Source of the DNA: Lachnospiraceae bacterium
GTDB lineage: Bacteria; Bacillota; Clostridia; Lachnospirales; Lachnospiraceae
Length of the DNA stretch: 54,768 nucleotides
Assembly: GCA_028721415.1 (NCBI GenBank)
Contig: JAQYIU010000059.1
Span: 1 to 54,768, forward strand
Direction of reading: 5' to 3'
A model generated the notes under the pieces. It did not search any database, was not told the origin of the DNA, and was given only the letters and a program-made list of their open reading frames with translations. Of the stretch, positions 7,651 to 16,667 are shown piece by piece (positions within the stretch are counted from its first letter, which is position 1; every line of letters starts with the position of its first letter). The translations under genes were made by a program, and so were the position numbers.

Positions 7651-8871
7651 ATGATTTTTGCTATTTTACATTTTCTGGGCGGATATTGCCAGGTTGCTCT
7701 GAGTGGCTCTCATCAAGAGCGTTTTCTCAATATCTGTGTTTCCAAACAAATTTGTATCTGGAAATTGATTCGAAAAGATTCCCATTATATATTTTATATC
7801 AGTAGAGCCGGCTTAAAAGAGCTGGATGATATTGTGGCAAAAACAGGATGTACATACCAATGCCTTTCCCAAAGAGGACTTCCATTTCTATTTCATCGCT
7901 ACAAAAAAAGAAAAATATTTTTTCTTTCCCTGATGATTTCCTTTACATTATTTTACATTTTATCCCTTTTTCTTTGGCAGATTCAGGTGAAGGGGTGCTA
8001 CAGCCATTCCGGAGAAGAAATTATGGATTATCTGAAAGAAAATGAAATTAAAGGCGGAATCAAACTGTCTTCCATTTCATGTCATAAGCTGGAAGAACAG
8101 ATTCGGAAAGACTATAAAGATATCGCCTGGGTTTCCTGTGATTTAAAAGGAACCCTTCTCACTGTGACCATCAAAGAAACGCTGGACAATGAAGCCATAG
8201 AAGAAGAGAAGAAAACCGTTCCCTGTAATCTCATTGCCTCCAAGGATGGAACCATTGATTCTATTATTGTGAGAAGCGGCAGTGCAAAAGTGAAGAAGGG
8301 AGATACGGTGAAAGCAGGTGATGTGCTGATTTCCGGTCTTGTAGAGCTGTACGATGACAGCGGACAGCTGACGGAAACCACCAATGTCATGGCGGAAGGG
8401 GACATATATGCCATCACAAAACAAGCCTATTCCGATTCCTTCGAGCTTTTATATTACAAAAAAGAATATACCGGCAATACCTCGACTGTCTTAAAACTTT
8501 TGATTGGAAAACATTTGTACACGTTACCGGAGAAAAAGAATCATTTTCAAAATTATGATGAAAAGACAAAGAAAATCATGTTACATATCGGTTCCCAACT
8601 CTATCTGCCCTGTTCTCTTTTTGTCACAACGAAACTGGAATGTAAAATCGTAGAACAAAAGTATTCCCAAAAAGAGGCACTGAATGAAGCAAAATCCAGG
8701 CTCAACCTTTTTGAAAATGAGCTGAAAGAAAAGGGGATGGAAATTTTAAATAATAATGTCAAGATAACCTGTGATGAAAATCAATGCACTGCCAAAGGAT
8801 CTCTGATGATCCGAGAACGCTTTGGCAAGATACAGGAGATTGGATCGTCAACAGATGAAATACTAAAATAA
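7651..8871 (+). CDS. yqfD: Sporulation protein YqfD
   Basis: 406 residues; ATG at 7651 after GGAGAG. The N-terminal region includes the family pattern LSQRGLPFLFHRYKKRK. One transmembrane helix (about residues 92-113) follows, then a long extracytoplasmic part with a POTRA/FtsQ-like start (IQVKGCYSHSGEEIMDYLKENEIKGG) and a barrel-sandwich-like segment (SGSAKVKKGDTVKAGDVLISG) resembling SpoIVFB-region/stage IV proteins. It is required for efficient sporulation in Bacillus. Its length is normal and no lesion is seen. Confidence 0.93.
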   Translation: MIFAILHFLGGYCQVALSGSHQERFLNICVSKQICIWKLIRKDSHYIFYISRAGLKELDDIVAKTGCTYQCLSQRGLPFLFHRYKKRKIFFLSLMISFTLFYILSLFLWQIQVKGCYSHSGEEIMDYLKENEIKGGIKLSSISCHKLEEQIRKDYKDIAWVSCDLKGTLLTVTIKETLDNEAIEEEKKTVPCNLIASKDGTIDSIIVRSGSAKVKKGDTVKAGDVLISGLVELYDDSGQLTETTNVMAEGDIYAITKQAYSDSFELLYYKKEYTGNTSTVLKLLIGKHLYTLPEKKNHFQNYDEKTKKIMLHIGSQLYLPCSLFVTTKLECKIVEQKYSQKEALNEAKSRLNLFENELKEKGMEILNNNVKITCDENQCTAKGSLMIRERFGKIQEIGSSTDEILK

Positions 8872-9016
8872 TTACTTTGAACAGCATTGGGGAGCCGGAG
8901 GTTTCCCTTTTTCTATTTTTTAAAAAAGGGTAGAAATATTGTGAAATAATGTTAAAATAGATATGTAACTGTGCAAAAAAGCGCAGTCGTACTTGTAATT
9001 AGGAAGGAGAACATAA

Positions 9017-10027
9017 ATGAATATAGCGGAAATGGATTTTCCTTTTCCAGCGGCTCATGCAGGAAATGTGTTCGGACAGTTTGACTGTCATATGAAAAAG
9101 ATGGAGAAGACTCTGCATGTGACGCTCATTTTTCGAGATGATAAATTAAAACTGATTGGCAGTGAAAAGGATTGCATTCGGGCAAAGGAGGTCGTGGATG
9201 AGCTTTTGAAGCTTTCGGAAAGAGGCAATATCATAACGGAACAAAATGTGAATTATGCCCTTTCTCTTTCGATGACTGACAAGGTTTCTGCCATGAGTGA
9301 TCTGGACAGTGAGATTATCTGCCATACGGTGATGGGGAAGCCCATCAAGCCAAAAACAAAAGGACAGCAGGACTATGTCCGTATGATTTCGGACAAAATG
9401 ATTGTGTTTGGTGTCGGTCCGGCGGGAACCGGTAAGACCTATCTTGCCATGGCCAAGGCCATCACGGCATTTAAGGCCAACGAGGTGAACCGGATCATTT
9501 TAACCAGACCGGCCATCGAAGCCGGAGAGAAATTGGGATTTCTCCCTGGGGATCTCCAGAGCAAGGTGGATCCTTATCTTCGCCCTCTCTATGATGCCCT
9601 TTATGAGATTATGGGAGCGGAAACTTTCATGAAAAATATGGAGAAGGGTCTTATTGAAGTGGCACCGCTGGCTTATATGCGAGGACGTACCCTGGATAAT
9701 GCCTTTGTTGTGCTGGATGAGGCACAGAATACTACTCCGGCTCAGATGAAGATGTTCCTGACCCGTATCGGTTTCGGTTCTAAGGCAATCATTACCGGAG
9801 ATATGACCCAGAAGGATTTGCCGGATGGCACACGCTCCGGTCTGGATGATGCCCTTCGGGTTCTGCGCAATATCGATGAGATCGGTGTCTGTATGCTTAC
9901 CAGCCAGGATGTGGTTCGACATCCGCTGGTACAGAAGATTGTCAGCGCCTACGATGAATATGAGAAAAAGAAAGAGGAGAAATCCAGAAAGAAACGTGCC
10001 GCCAGAAGAACAGGAGAGAGAAAATGA
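9017..10027 (+). CDS. phoH: PhoH-like ATPase
   Basis: 336 residues; ATG at 9017 after GGAAGGAG. The N-terminal part (about residues 30-75) is the KH-like segment usual before the ATPase. The Walker A is GPAGTGKT (about residues 134-141) and the Walker B is VVLDEAQN (about 230-237). It overlaps ybeY by four bases (ATGA), the conserved phoH-ybeY pairing that links it to ribosome/RNA quality control. The gap 8872-9016 before it holds weak AT-rich hairpins and a small CTGTGC/GCGCAG hairpin (8969-8986) but no convincing promoter. Confidence 0.95.
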   Translation: MNIAEMDFPFPAAHAGNVFGQFDCHMKKMEKTLHVTLIFRDDKLKLIGSEKDCIRAKEVVDELLKLSERGNIITEQNVNYALSLSMTDKVSAMSDLDSEIICHTVMGKPIKPKTKGQQDYVRMISDKMIVFGVGPAGTGKTYLAMAKAITAFKANEVNRIILTRPAIEAGEKLGFLPGDLQSKVDPYLRPLYDALYEIMGAETFMKNMEKGLIEVAPLAYMRGRTLDNAFVVLDEAQNTTPAQMKMFLTRIGFGSKAIITGDMTQKDLPDGTRSGLDDALRVLRNIDEIGVCMLTSQDVVRHPLVQKIVSAYDEYEKKKEEKSRKKRAARRTGERK

Positions 10028-10524
10028 CCATAGAAATAGAATATTGTTATGAAGAAAAATTCATTCCTGACTATAAAGCGATTATCGAGACGGTAATCAA
10101 CACCGCTCTGGATTATGAGAATTGCCCATATGAATCTCAGGTATATGTGTTGCTCACTGACAATGAGGAGATCCATCAGGTGAATCTGGAACAACGGCAG
10201 ATTGATCGACCGACCGATGTGCTTTCTTTTCCGATGGCAACCTACACGACACCAGCTGATTTCTCGGATCTGGAGGAACGAGAACCCGATGTTTTTCATC
10301 CGGAGACCGGGGAGTTGATTCTCGGTGATATTCTGATTTCCATGGATAAGGTAAAGGAACAGGCAAAAGAATACGGACATTCCTGCAAGCGGGAGTTGGC
10401 CTTCTTAGTTGCTCACAGTATGCTCCATCTCATGGGATATGACCATATGGTGGATGAAGAACGGCTGGTCATGGAGAAGAAACAGGAAGAGATTCTGTTC
10501 CAGTGTGGCTATGTGCGGGAATGA
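10024..10524 (+). CDS. ybeY: Endoribonuclease / rRNA maturation factor YbeY
   Basis: 166 residues; the start overlaps the phoH stop. The zinc site is the HSMLHLMGYDH motif at about residues 131-141, i.e. HxxxH plus a distal H. Serine replaces the glycine usual after the first histidine, a substitution that leaves the three metal ligands intact. YbeY is a metal-dependent RNase involved in 16S rRNA 3'-end processing and 70S quality control. The upstream LLTDNEEIHQVNLEQRQIDRPTDVLSFP block is the conserved family core. Confidence 0.95.
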   Translation: MTIEIEYCYEEKFIPDYKAIIETVINTALDYENCPYESQVYVLLTDNEEIHQVNLEQRQIDRPTDVLSFPMATYTTPADFSDLEEREPDVFHPETGELILGDILISMDKVKEQAKEYGHSCKRELAFLVAHSMLHLMGYDHMVDEERLVMEKKQEEILFQCGYVRE

Positions 10525-10536
10525 TGAGGTGTTGAG

Positions 10537-11784
10537 TTGAGAGAATATCAAACCATTATTGTGGGAGGAGGCGCATCCGGAATGGCGGCTGCTCTTGCCG
10601 CTGCAAGAGCAGGACAACGTGTTCTGCTTCTGGATCGCTGTGAGAAACTTGGAAAAAAAATTTTAGTGACGGGCAATGGAAAATGTAATCTGACAAACCT
10701 TGTTCAGGATCCATCCTGTTACCGCGGAGATGCTCCTGATTATGCCGGGAGCATTTTTTCTGAATTTGGTCTGAAGGAAACAAAAGCACTTTTTGCCCAT
10801 CTAGGGATTTATATAAAAGAAAAAAATGGATATGTATATCCTTATAATGAACAGGCCGCTACTGTAAGGGAAGCATTTGAGACGGCCCTTACGCACATTC
10901 CGAATCTGGATATTTCTCTGGAAACTGATGTGACAAATATCGAGAAAAAGAAGAGCAGTTTTGTGGTGTCTGCCGGGAAAACCCGGTATCAATGTCATAG
11001 CCTGATCATCGCCACAGGGGGAATGGCCGGCCCGAAGCTGGGGTGCGATGGAAGCGGGTATCGGTTTGCAAAAAAAATGGGACATCATATAATCCAGCCG
11101 CTGCCGGCACTGTCTGCCTTAAAATCCGGAGCCCCTTTTTTGAAAAAACTAAGTGGGGTACGAAATCAGGCGCAGATCACGCTTCTCATTGACGACAAGA
11201 AAATAGCGGAAGAGACCGGGGAACTTCAGTGGACGGATTATGGCATCTCCGGTGTTTCTGTGTTTCAGATCAGTCGCTTCGCCATCGTGGCATTGGAACA
11301 AAAGAAAAATGTGAGTCTGTCTTTGGACTTTATGCCGGAGAAAACAGCTACAGAAGTGTCAGACCTGCTTTCTTCCTATCGGAAACAATGTCCTTATAAA
11401 ACAGCCGAGTCCTTTTTGCATGGTTTTTTCCCATCAAAATTGGTACCGGTTCTTCTTCGGGAAGCCCGAATGGAACCGGATCAGTCCATCCGAAAGTGGA
11501 GGACGGAAGAGATAAGCCGACTGGTGGAAAGTATAAAAAATTTCACGCTCCGCATCAATGATTACATGGGTTATGAGAAAGCGCAGGTAACCCGCGGCGG
11601 AGTGGATGTGCGGGAGCTGACTTCTCATCTGGAATCCCGACTCTGTCCGGGACTATATTTTGCCGGGGAAGTCACCGATATTGACGGCACCTGTGGCGGA
11701 TACAATCTGCAATGGGCCTTCTCCAGCGGCAGTGTCGCCGGGCGGGCAGCCTGGATGCGAAATAACCGGAGTCGGGAGGTTTAA
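10537..11784 (+). CDS. HI0933-family NAD(P)/FAD-dependent oxidoreductase
   Basis: 415 residues from a TTG at 10537, with GAGGT just upstream; no other in-frame start fits. The dinucleotide-binding motif IIVGGGASGMAAALAAARAG begins at residue 7. GKKILVTGNGKCNLTN (about 41-56) is the HI0933 hallmark. A conserved C-terminal FAD segment YFAGEVTDIDGTCGGYNLQWAFSSG closes the fold. Databases often call this family BaiN/RdsA; a bile-acid role is not supported by the context here, which is ybeY on one side and another flavoprotein on the other. Substrate unknown. The next gene starts two bases after its stop. Confidence 0.9.
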   Translation: MREYQTIIVGGGASGMAAALAAARAGQRVLLLDRCEKLGKKILVTGNGKCNLTNLVQDPSCYRGDAPDYAGSIFSEFGLKETKALFAHLGIYIKEKNGYVYPYNEQAATVREAFETALTHIPNLDISLETDVTNIEKKKSSFVVSAGKTRYQCHSLIIATGGMAGPKLGCDGSGYRFAKKMGHHIIQPLPALSALKSGAPFLKKLSGVRNQAQITLLIDDKKIAEETGELQWTDYGISGVSVFQISRFAIVALEQKKNVSLSLDFMPEKTATEVSDLLSSYRKQCPYKTAESFLHGFFPSKLVPVLLREARMEPDQSIRKWRTEEISRLVESIKNFTLRINDYMGYEKAQVTRGGVDVRELTSHLESRLCPGLYFAGEVTDIDGTCGGYNLQWAFSSGSVAGRAAWMRNNRSREV

Positions 11785-11785
11785 C

Positions 11786-13396
11786 ATGATAAGAATATCC
11801 CAATTAAAATTAAAAATAAATCATACGAAAGAAGAACTGATGGATGCAATTCGCAAAAAAGCTCACGGAAACACTCCTTCTTCCTATCGCATCGTAAAAA
11901 GGTCTATCGATGCCCGAAAGAAACCGGATCTGTATTATATTTATACCATTGATGCCGCTTTTTCCAATGAGAAAAAAATTATTCAGAGAAAAAACAGTGG
12001 ATGGACAAACCCGAAGGATGTCATCTATCACTTTCCGTATAAATCGAGCCGGCCCCTGCGAGACGAGAAGCGCCCGGTGATTGTGGGAGCAGGACCGGCA
12101 GGGCTTTTTGCAGGTCTGGTTCTGGCGAGAGCTGGATTTGCTCCGGTGATTTTCGAGCGGGGAGATGCCGTAGAACTCCGGACAGAAAAGGTAGAAACTT
12201 TTTTCAATAACGGAATCCTGGATGAGGAATCCAATGTACAGTTCGGTGAAGGCGGCGCCGGAACCTTTTCGGATGGAAAGCTGAACACTCTTGTAAAAGA
12301 TAAATTTGGACGAAATCGTTTTGTTCTGCAAGAATTTGTAGCCCATGGTGCGCCGGAAGAGATTCTTTACGATGCGAAACCCCATATCGGGACCGATGTC
12401 CTGAAAAATGTGGTGGCATCCATTCGGGAAGAAATATTATCACTTGGTGGAGAGATTTTTTTTGGTACAAAGGTGACAGGGCTTTTGAAAAAAGATAATC
12501 TGACAGAAGATGCAGATCGTCTAATCGGAATTCGAATTAAGAAAGATGGAAAAGAGAAGGAATGGCCTTGTGAAAATGTCATTTTGGCCATCGGCCACAG
12601 TGCTAGAGACACCTTTTCTATGCTTTATGCGCAGAACATTTCTATGTCGCCGAAATCCTTTGCCATCGGTGTGCGGGTGGAACATCCTGCTCACATGATC
12701 AACGAAAGTCAGTATGGTAAAAGGTATCCGGAGTTTCTGTCTGCGGCCAGCTACAAATTGACCCATCAATGCCGGAACGGCAGAGGGATCTACTCCTTTT
12801 GCATGTGCCCGGGTGGCTATGTGGTTAATTCTTCCTCGGAAAAAGGTCGGCTCTGTATCAACGGCATGAGCTATTATGACCGTGGCAGCGAAAACTCCAA
12901 CAGTGCGATCATCATCACAGTGACACCCGAAGACTTCTCAGGCCAGGGTCCTTTAGCCGGCATTCAATTCCAGAGACATTATGAGGAGCTGGCCTATGCC
13001 ATAGGCAATGGAAAGATTCCGTTACAGCTATATGGAGATTTTAAAGAAAATCGGATCAGTCAGGGCTTTGGAGACTTCACCTCCTGTATGAAAGGGCAGA
13101 GTCAGTTTGCCAATCTGCGGGAATGTCTGCCGGAGTACGTGGTGGAATCCCTTCTGGAAGGAATGGAAGCCTTCGGACATAAAATCCACGGATACAACCG
13201 GGAAGATACCATTTTATCTGGGGTGGAAACCAGAACCTCCTCCCCATTGCGAATCGAAAGAAATCTGTCCGGTCAGAGTAATCTGGAGGGATTATTCCCT
13301 TGTGGAGAAGGTGCCGGATATGCCGGCGGAATCACATCGGCCGCAATGGATGGGATAAAAATGGCAGAAGCCGTAGCAGAAAAGATTTCCGTTTGA
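11786..13396 (+). CDS. COG2509-type FAD-dependent dehydrogenase
   Basis: 536 residues from the ATG at 11786, after GGGAGG. The N-terminal about 90 residues form a small alpha/beta lead domain (ISQLKLKINHTKEELMDAI) typical of this family. It is followed by the FAD motif VIVGAGPAGLFAGLVLARAG (about residues 98-117), GEGGAGTFSDGKLNTLVKD (about 160) and the C-terminal CGEGAGYAGGITSAAMDGIK. It is the uncharacterised 'NAD(FAD)-utilizing dehydrogenase' of Firmicutes. It is translationally tied to the preceding flavoprotein. Cytoplasmic; electron donor and acceptor unknown. Confidence 0.9.
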   Translation: MIRISQLKLKINHTKEELMDAIRKKAHGNTPSSYRIVKRSIDARKKPDLYYIYTIDAAFSNEKKIIQRKNSGWTNPKDVIYHFPYKSSRPLRDEKRPVIVGAGPAGLFAGLVLARAGFAPVIFERGDAVELRTEKVETFFNNGILDEESNVQFGEGGAGTFSDGKLNTLVKDKFGRNRFVLQEFVAHGAPEEILYDAKPHIGTDVLKNVVASIREEILSLGGEIFFGTKVTGLLKKDNLTEDADRLIGIRIKKDGKEKEWPCENVILAIGHSARDTFSMLYAQNISMSPKSFAIGVRVEHPAHMINESQYGKRYPEFLSAASYKLTHQCRNGRGIYSFCMCPGGYVVNSSSEKGRLCINGMSYYDRGSENSNSAIIITVTPEDFSGQGPLAGIQFQRHYEELAYAIGNGKIPLQLYGDFKENRISQGFGDFTSCMKGQSQFANLRECLPEYVVESLLEGMEAFGHKIHGYNREDTILSGVETRTSSPLRIERNLSGQSNLEGLFPCGEGAGYAGGITSAAMDGIKMAEAVAEKISV

Positions 13397-13410
13397 ATTC
13401 ATTTGACAGG

Positions 13411-13439
13411 TTTACAAATGGAAAAAAGTTTCGTATAAT
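13411..13439 (+). promoter_or_regulatory. Promoter of the DUF896 gene
   Basis: TTTACA (13411-13416), 17 bases, TATAAT (13434-13439), about 43 bases ahead of the ATG. A TTGACA eight bases further upstream is too far from this -10. Confidence 0.65.
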
Positions 13440-13481
13440 GTCAAAGAACATTTTGAAACATATGAGGAGAGTATATATTAA

Positions 13482-13706
13482 ATGAATCAAAAAAATATTG
13501 ATCGTATTAATGAGTTATATCATAAGTCAAAGAATGAAGGTTTGACTCCGGAGGAGGCAGCGGAGCAGAAGAAGCTGCGTCAGGATTATATTCAGGCGAT
13601 CCGTCGGAATCTTCGGGGGTCTCTCAATAATATTTCCATAGAAGAAAAGGATGGTTCGATTACCAACCTTGGAGAAAAATATGGAAGGAAATTCAAAGAA
13701 AACTAG
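13482..13706 (+). CDS. DUF896 family protein (YnzC-like)
   Basis: 74 residues; ATG at 13482 after GAGGAGAG. The sequence INELYHKSKNEGLTPEEAAEQKKLRQDYIQ is the two-helix hairpin defining DUF896; the rest is a short charged tail. In Bacillus a member lies in the SOS yneA-ynzC operon, but no LexA-like site was recognised here. Soluble, function unknown. Confidence 0.92.
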   Translation: MNQKNIDRINELYHKSKNEGLTPEEAAEQKKLRQDYIQAIRRNLRGSLNNISIEEKDGSITNLGEKYGRKFKEN

Positions 13707-13741
13707 CCGATAAGGCGTACAATCACAGGGAGGTGAATTTC

Positions 13742-13834
13742 ATGGACAGTTGCGATAGTACGGGACGAAGTACCATTAACGGTGGTAATAACAGAGCGAT
13801 ACTATGGATGCAGTCTGTTGTGAAATTTCCTTAG
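13742..13834 (+). CDS. Possible leader peptide (30 codons) ahead of mgtE
   Basis: ATG at 13742 sits six bases after GGGAGGTG, as good a ribosome site as any gene here. It reads MDSCDSTGRSTINGG, then NNRAILWMQSVVKFP and TAG. The antiterminator strand ACGGTGGTAA falls in codons 13-16, so a ribosome here would block or free that pairing. No homolog is recognised. It could instead be a chance ORF inside a structured RNA; the ribosome site and placement are the only support. Confidence 0.4.
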   Translation: MDSCDSTGRSTINGGNNRAILWMQSVVKFP

Positions 13835-13863
13835 ATTGTAGTCTTTTTTGGTTGCCTTTTTAC

Positions 13864-13947
13864 CACCGTGTTCGGTAATTCCTATACTTCACAACCGGTA
13901 ACTGGAGTTGATGTCAGGAATTATGGGAGACGGTGTTTTTCTTTTTT
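13864..13947 (+). terminator. Terminator arm of the mgtE leader
   Basis: CACCGT (13864-13869) pairs with ACGGTG (13930-13935), AATTCCT (13877-13883) with AGGAATT (13916-13922), and there is an inner CAAC/GTTG hairpin. A T-run TTTTTCTTTTTT (13936-13947) follows at once. Confidence 0.7.
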
Positions 13948-13997
13948 AGAAATTCTTCTGGGAAGACGCACTGTTTTCCAAAGAAATGGAGGCAATC

Positions 13998-14860
13998 ATG
14001 GAAAAAGAAATTTTAAAAGAACCAAATTATGAAAAAGAGCTGGTACAGATTATCCGCGGCGGACTCAGTGATGAGGATCTGATGGAGCATCTGTCCAATT
14101 ATCATGAAAATGATATTGCTGGTGCGCTGGAACAGTTAACCCCGGAAGAAAGAGACTCTATCCGGTTCTCAGGGAAGACAGAACCATTGTCGGAATCATC
14201 ACTGCTCAGGATATTGTGGAAGTGGTAGACGAAGAGATGGGAGACGACTATGCGAAGCTGGCTGGTCTGACTGCCGAAGAAGATCTGAAAGAAACTACCA
14301 TTGAGAGTATGAAAAAAAGGTTGCCTTGGTTGATCGTGTTGTTGTTCCTTGGAATGGCGGTTTCTTCTGTGGTCGGTATTTTCGAGACTGTGGTGGCGGT
14401 GCTTCCGATCGTCATGTGCTTTCAGTCACTGATTCTCGATATGGCCGGTAATGTGGGTACCCAGTCTCTGGCGGTAACAATCCGTGTGCTAATGGATGAA
14501 AATCTGACTACAACCCAGAAGATGGGTCTTGTGGTAAAAGAGATGCGGGTCGGTTTTTCCAACGGTCTGTTTTTGGGAATTTTGGCATTCCTTTTTATTG
14601 GATTGTATGTGTTTCTGTTTAAACACAATCCGCTCGGTCAAGCGTTCCTGATCTTCGGCTGTGTTGGAATGGCCCTGCTGGTAGCTATGGTGATTTCCAG
14701 TATGGTAGGAACCCTGATTCCGATGTTTTTCCACAAGATAAAGGTGGATCCGGCTGTGGCATCGGGACCGCTGATCACAACGGTTAATGACCTTGTGGCA
14801 GTCATCACCTATTATGGTCTAGCCTGGCTTCTTTTAATTAATGTGATGCAAATGATATAA
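13998..14860 (+). pseudogene. mgtE: Magnesium transporter MgtE, internally deleted
   Basis: The start ATG (13998, after GGAGGC) opens an MgtE N-domain (LSNYHENDIAGALEQLTPEERD) that breaks at about residue 54. The sequence then resumes in another frame inside the second CBS domain (LREDRTIVGIITAQDIVEVV) and runs through the complete five-helix membrane domain (LPIVMCFQSLILDMAGNVGTQSL ... VNDLVAVITYYG). Compared with a normal MgtE of about 450 residues, most of the N-domain, CBS1 and half of CBS2, roughly 200 residues, are missing. The Mg-gating regulatory domain is therefore lost and the frame is broken. The membrane half is intact and could only be made from an internal start. Confidence 0.85.
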
Positions 14861-14875
14861 CAGGAGGCAAAAGGT

Positions 14876-15442
14876 ATGCCGGAATTTATTGATAAAAATA
14901 CATTACGAAAACAAATGAAACAAAAGCGCAATACTCTCAATAAAGAAGAGCGCATAGAAGCGGCAGAGGGCTGCCTGCAGCAGCTTAGGCAAGTGCCCGG
15001 ATATGAACAGGTTTCATGGATGTACTGTTATATGTCCTACCTTTCGGAATTGGATACCCGGCGGATGATAGAGATTTTTTTGAAAGAAGGAAAGAGAGTT
15101 GCCGTGCCAAAGGTGCAGGGAACGGAGATGGATTTTTATGAGATCTTGGCTCTGTCAGATTGTGTGAACGGAGCCTTTGGCATACTGGAACCGACGGGGG
15201 ATAATGAGCCGATAACCGAAGCCGGTTGGATTCTGATGCCCGGACTGGCCTTCGACCTTCAGGGAAATCGACTGGGATATGGTGGTGGTTTCTATGATAA
15301 ATATCTGGAAAAACAGGATAATCTGGTGAAAATTGCCCTTGCCTATGACTTCCAGGTGATCCCGACTGTATCTGCAGAAATATTTGATCAGCCGGTAGAT
15401 TATATTGTGACACCGGAAAGAATCTTTAAAACGAAACCTTAA
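14876..15442 (+). CDS. 5-formyltetrahydrofolate cyclo-ligase
   Basis: 188 residues; ATG at 14876 after AGGAGG. It begins with the family pattern LRKQMKQKRNTLNKEER. The ATP/Mg-binding C-terminal motif PGLAFDLQGNRLGYGGGFYDKYL lies at about residues 122-144. The enzyme converts 5-formyl-THF to 5,10-methenyl-THF, returning stored folate to the one-carbon pool. Length is normal. It follows the mgtE remnant by 15 bases and probably shares its transcript. Confidence 0.95.
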   Translation: MPEFIDKNTLRKQMKQKRNTLNKEERIEAAEGCLQQLRQVPGYEQVSWMYCYMSYLSELDTRRMIEIFLKEGKRVAVPKVQGTEMDFYEILALSDCVNGAFGILEPTGDNEPITEAGWILMPGLAFDLQGNRLGYGGGFYDKYLEKQDNLVKIALAYDFQVIPTVSAEIFDQPVDYIVTPERIFKTKP

Positions 15443-15474
15443 ATCCGAACCGATCGCAATCAGGGGGGCATGAA

Positions 15475-15968
<494 letters not shown>

Positions 15969-16024
15969 AAAAATAAAATTAAGATGAAGTATTCTTCTTT
16001 TCTGGAAAAAGATTCAAAAAAAAC

Positions 16025-16053
16025 TTGATAAAATAAATCTGCGGTGCTATACT
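16025..16053 (+). promoter_or_regulatory. Promoter of the rimP-nusA-infB operon
   Basis: TTGATA (16025-16030), 17 bases, then TATACT (16048-16053) with an extended TGC just before it. Transcription would start near 16060, leaving a leader of about 115 bases that carries the hairpin below. Confidence 0.75.
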
Positions 16054-16078
16054 ATATAAGAATACTGTAGACGATGAC

Positions 16079-16102
16079 AAGAGTGGGCGTTCGCCCACTC
16101 TT
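16079..16102 (+). promoter_or_regulatory. Leader hairpin ahead of rimP
   Basis: AAGAGTGGGC (16079-16088) pairs perfectly with GCCCACTCTT (16093-16102) around a four-base loop. Only TTATTGT follows, so it is a poor terminator. It may be an mRNA-processing or NusA-autoregulatory structure (inference). Confidence 0.6.
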
Positions 16103-16174
16103 ATTGTATGTTATGAATTGTAAAGCTCGAAAAGAATTCGCGGGCGAATGACATGGAAAGAAGGTGAGAACAAC

Positions 16175-16636
16175 ATGAAAAGAACAGAGATTGTTGAAAG
16201 AGTAGAAGAACTGGTCACCCCGATCATTGACGAGAATGATTTTGAGCTTGTTGATGTAGAATATGTAAAAGAGGGAGCGAACTGGTATCTCCGTGTGTAT
16301 GCAGATAAAGATGGAGGAATTACCATTGATGACTGTGTGCTCATCAGCCGTGCCCTGGAGCAGAAGCTGGATGAAGAAGATTTCATTCAGGATGCCTATA
16401 TTCTGGAAGTAAGTTCCCCGGGACTGGGAAGGCAGCTGAAGAAAGACAAGGACTTTAAGAGAAGCCTTGGTGAGAAGGTGGAATGTAAATTATTTAAGGC
16501 CATCAATAAACAGAAGGAATTTGAAGGCATTTTAAAGGATTTTACGGAAGAAACCATCACATTGGGAATAGATGAAGCAGAGCAAATTATAAATAGAAAA
16601 GAAATTGCCATGATTCGTCTGGCAATCGATTTCTGA
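16175..16636 (+). CDS. rimP: Ribosome maturation factor RimP
   Basis: 153 residues from the ATG at 16175 (AAGGTGAG upstream); an in-frame ATG at 16151 lacks a ribosome site. The N-domain VDVEYVKEGANWYLRVYADK and GGITIDDCVLISRALEQKLDEED, and the motif LEVSSPGLGRQLKKDKDF, are characteristic. It assists late 30S subunit assembly. It heads the conserved rimP-nusA-rnpM-ylxQ-infB cluster, 31 bases before nusA. Confidence 0.96.
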   Translation: MKRTEIVERVEELVTPIIDENDFELVDVEYVKEGANWYLRVYADKDGGITIDDCVLISRALEQKLDEEDFIQDAYILEVSSPGLGRQLKKDKDFKRSLGEKVECKLFKAINKQKEFEGILKDFTEETITLGIDEAEQIINRKEIAMIRLAIDF

Positions 16637-16667
16637 GAATACCAGAAAGGTAGGAGGATAAGAAAAA

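Larger units (their letters stand above)
13728..13947 (+). promoter_or_regulatory. Attenuator-like structured leader upstream of mgtE remnant
   Basis: The region ends in an intrinsic terminator (13864-13947). Its 5' arm TACCACCGT (13861-13869) is also perfectly complementary to ACGGTGGTA (13779-13787), extending to ten pairs with the next A/T. The terminator 3' arm repeats the same ACGGTG (13930-13935). Two mutually exclusive pairings are therefore visible, the hallmark of a terminator/antiterminator switch. Additional arms, ATAGTA (13755-13760) with TACTAT (13800-13805), could form the sensing part. The conserved cores of the M-box Mg riboswitch are not recognisable. A 30-codon ORF covers the upstream half. 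Confidence 0.6.

Noticed and set aside
10537-11784. BaiN bile-acid dehydroxylation enzyme
   Set aside because: The HI0933 family is a general clostridial flavoprotein, and no bai genes are nearby.
13728-13947. M-box (ykoK) Mg riboswitch ahead of mgtE
   Set aside because: Position fits, but the conserved M-box core sequences could not be found, so the class is left open.
14150-14230. Programmed frameshift in mgtE
   Set aside because: The two parts do not abut in the protein; CBS1 and part of the N-domain are missing, so a deletion is required.
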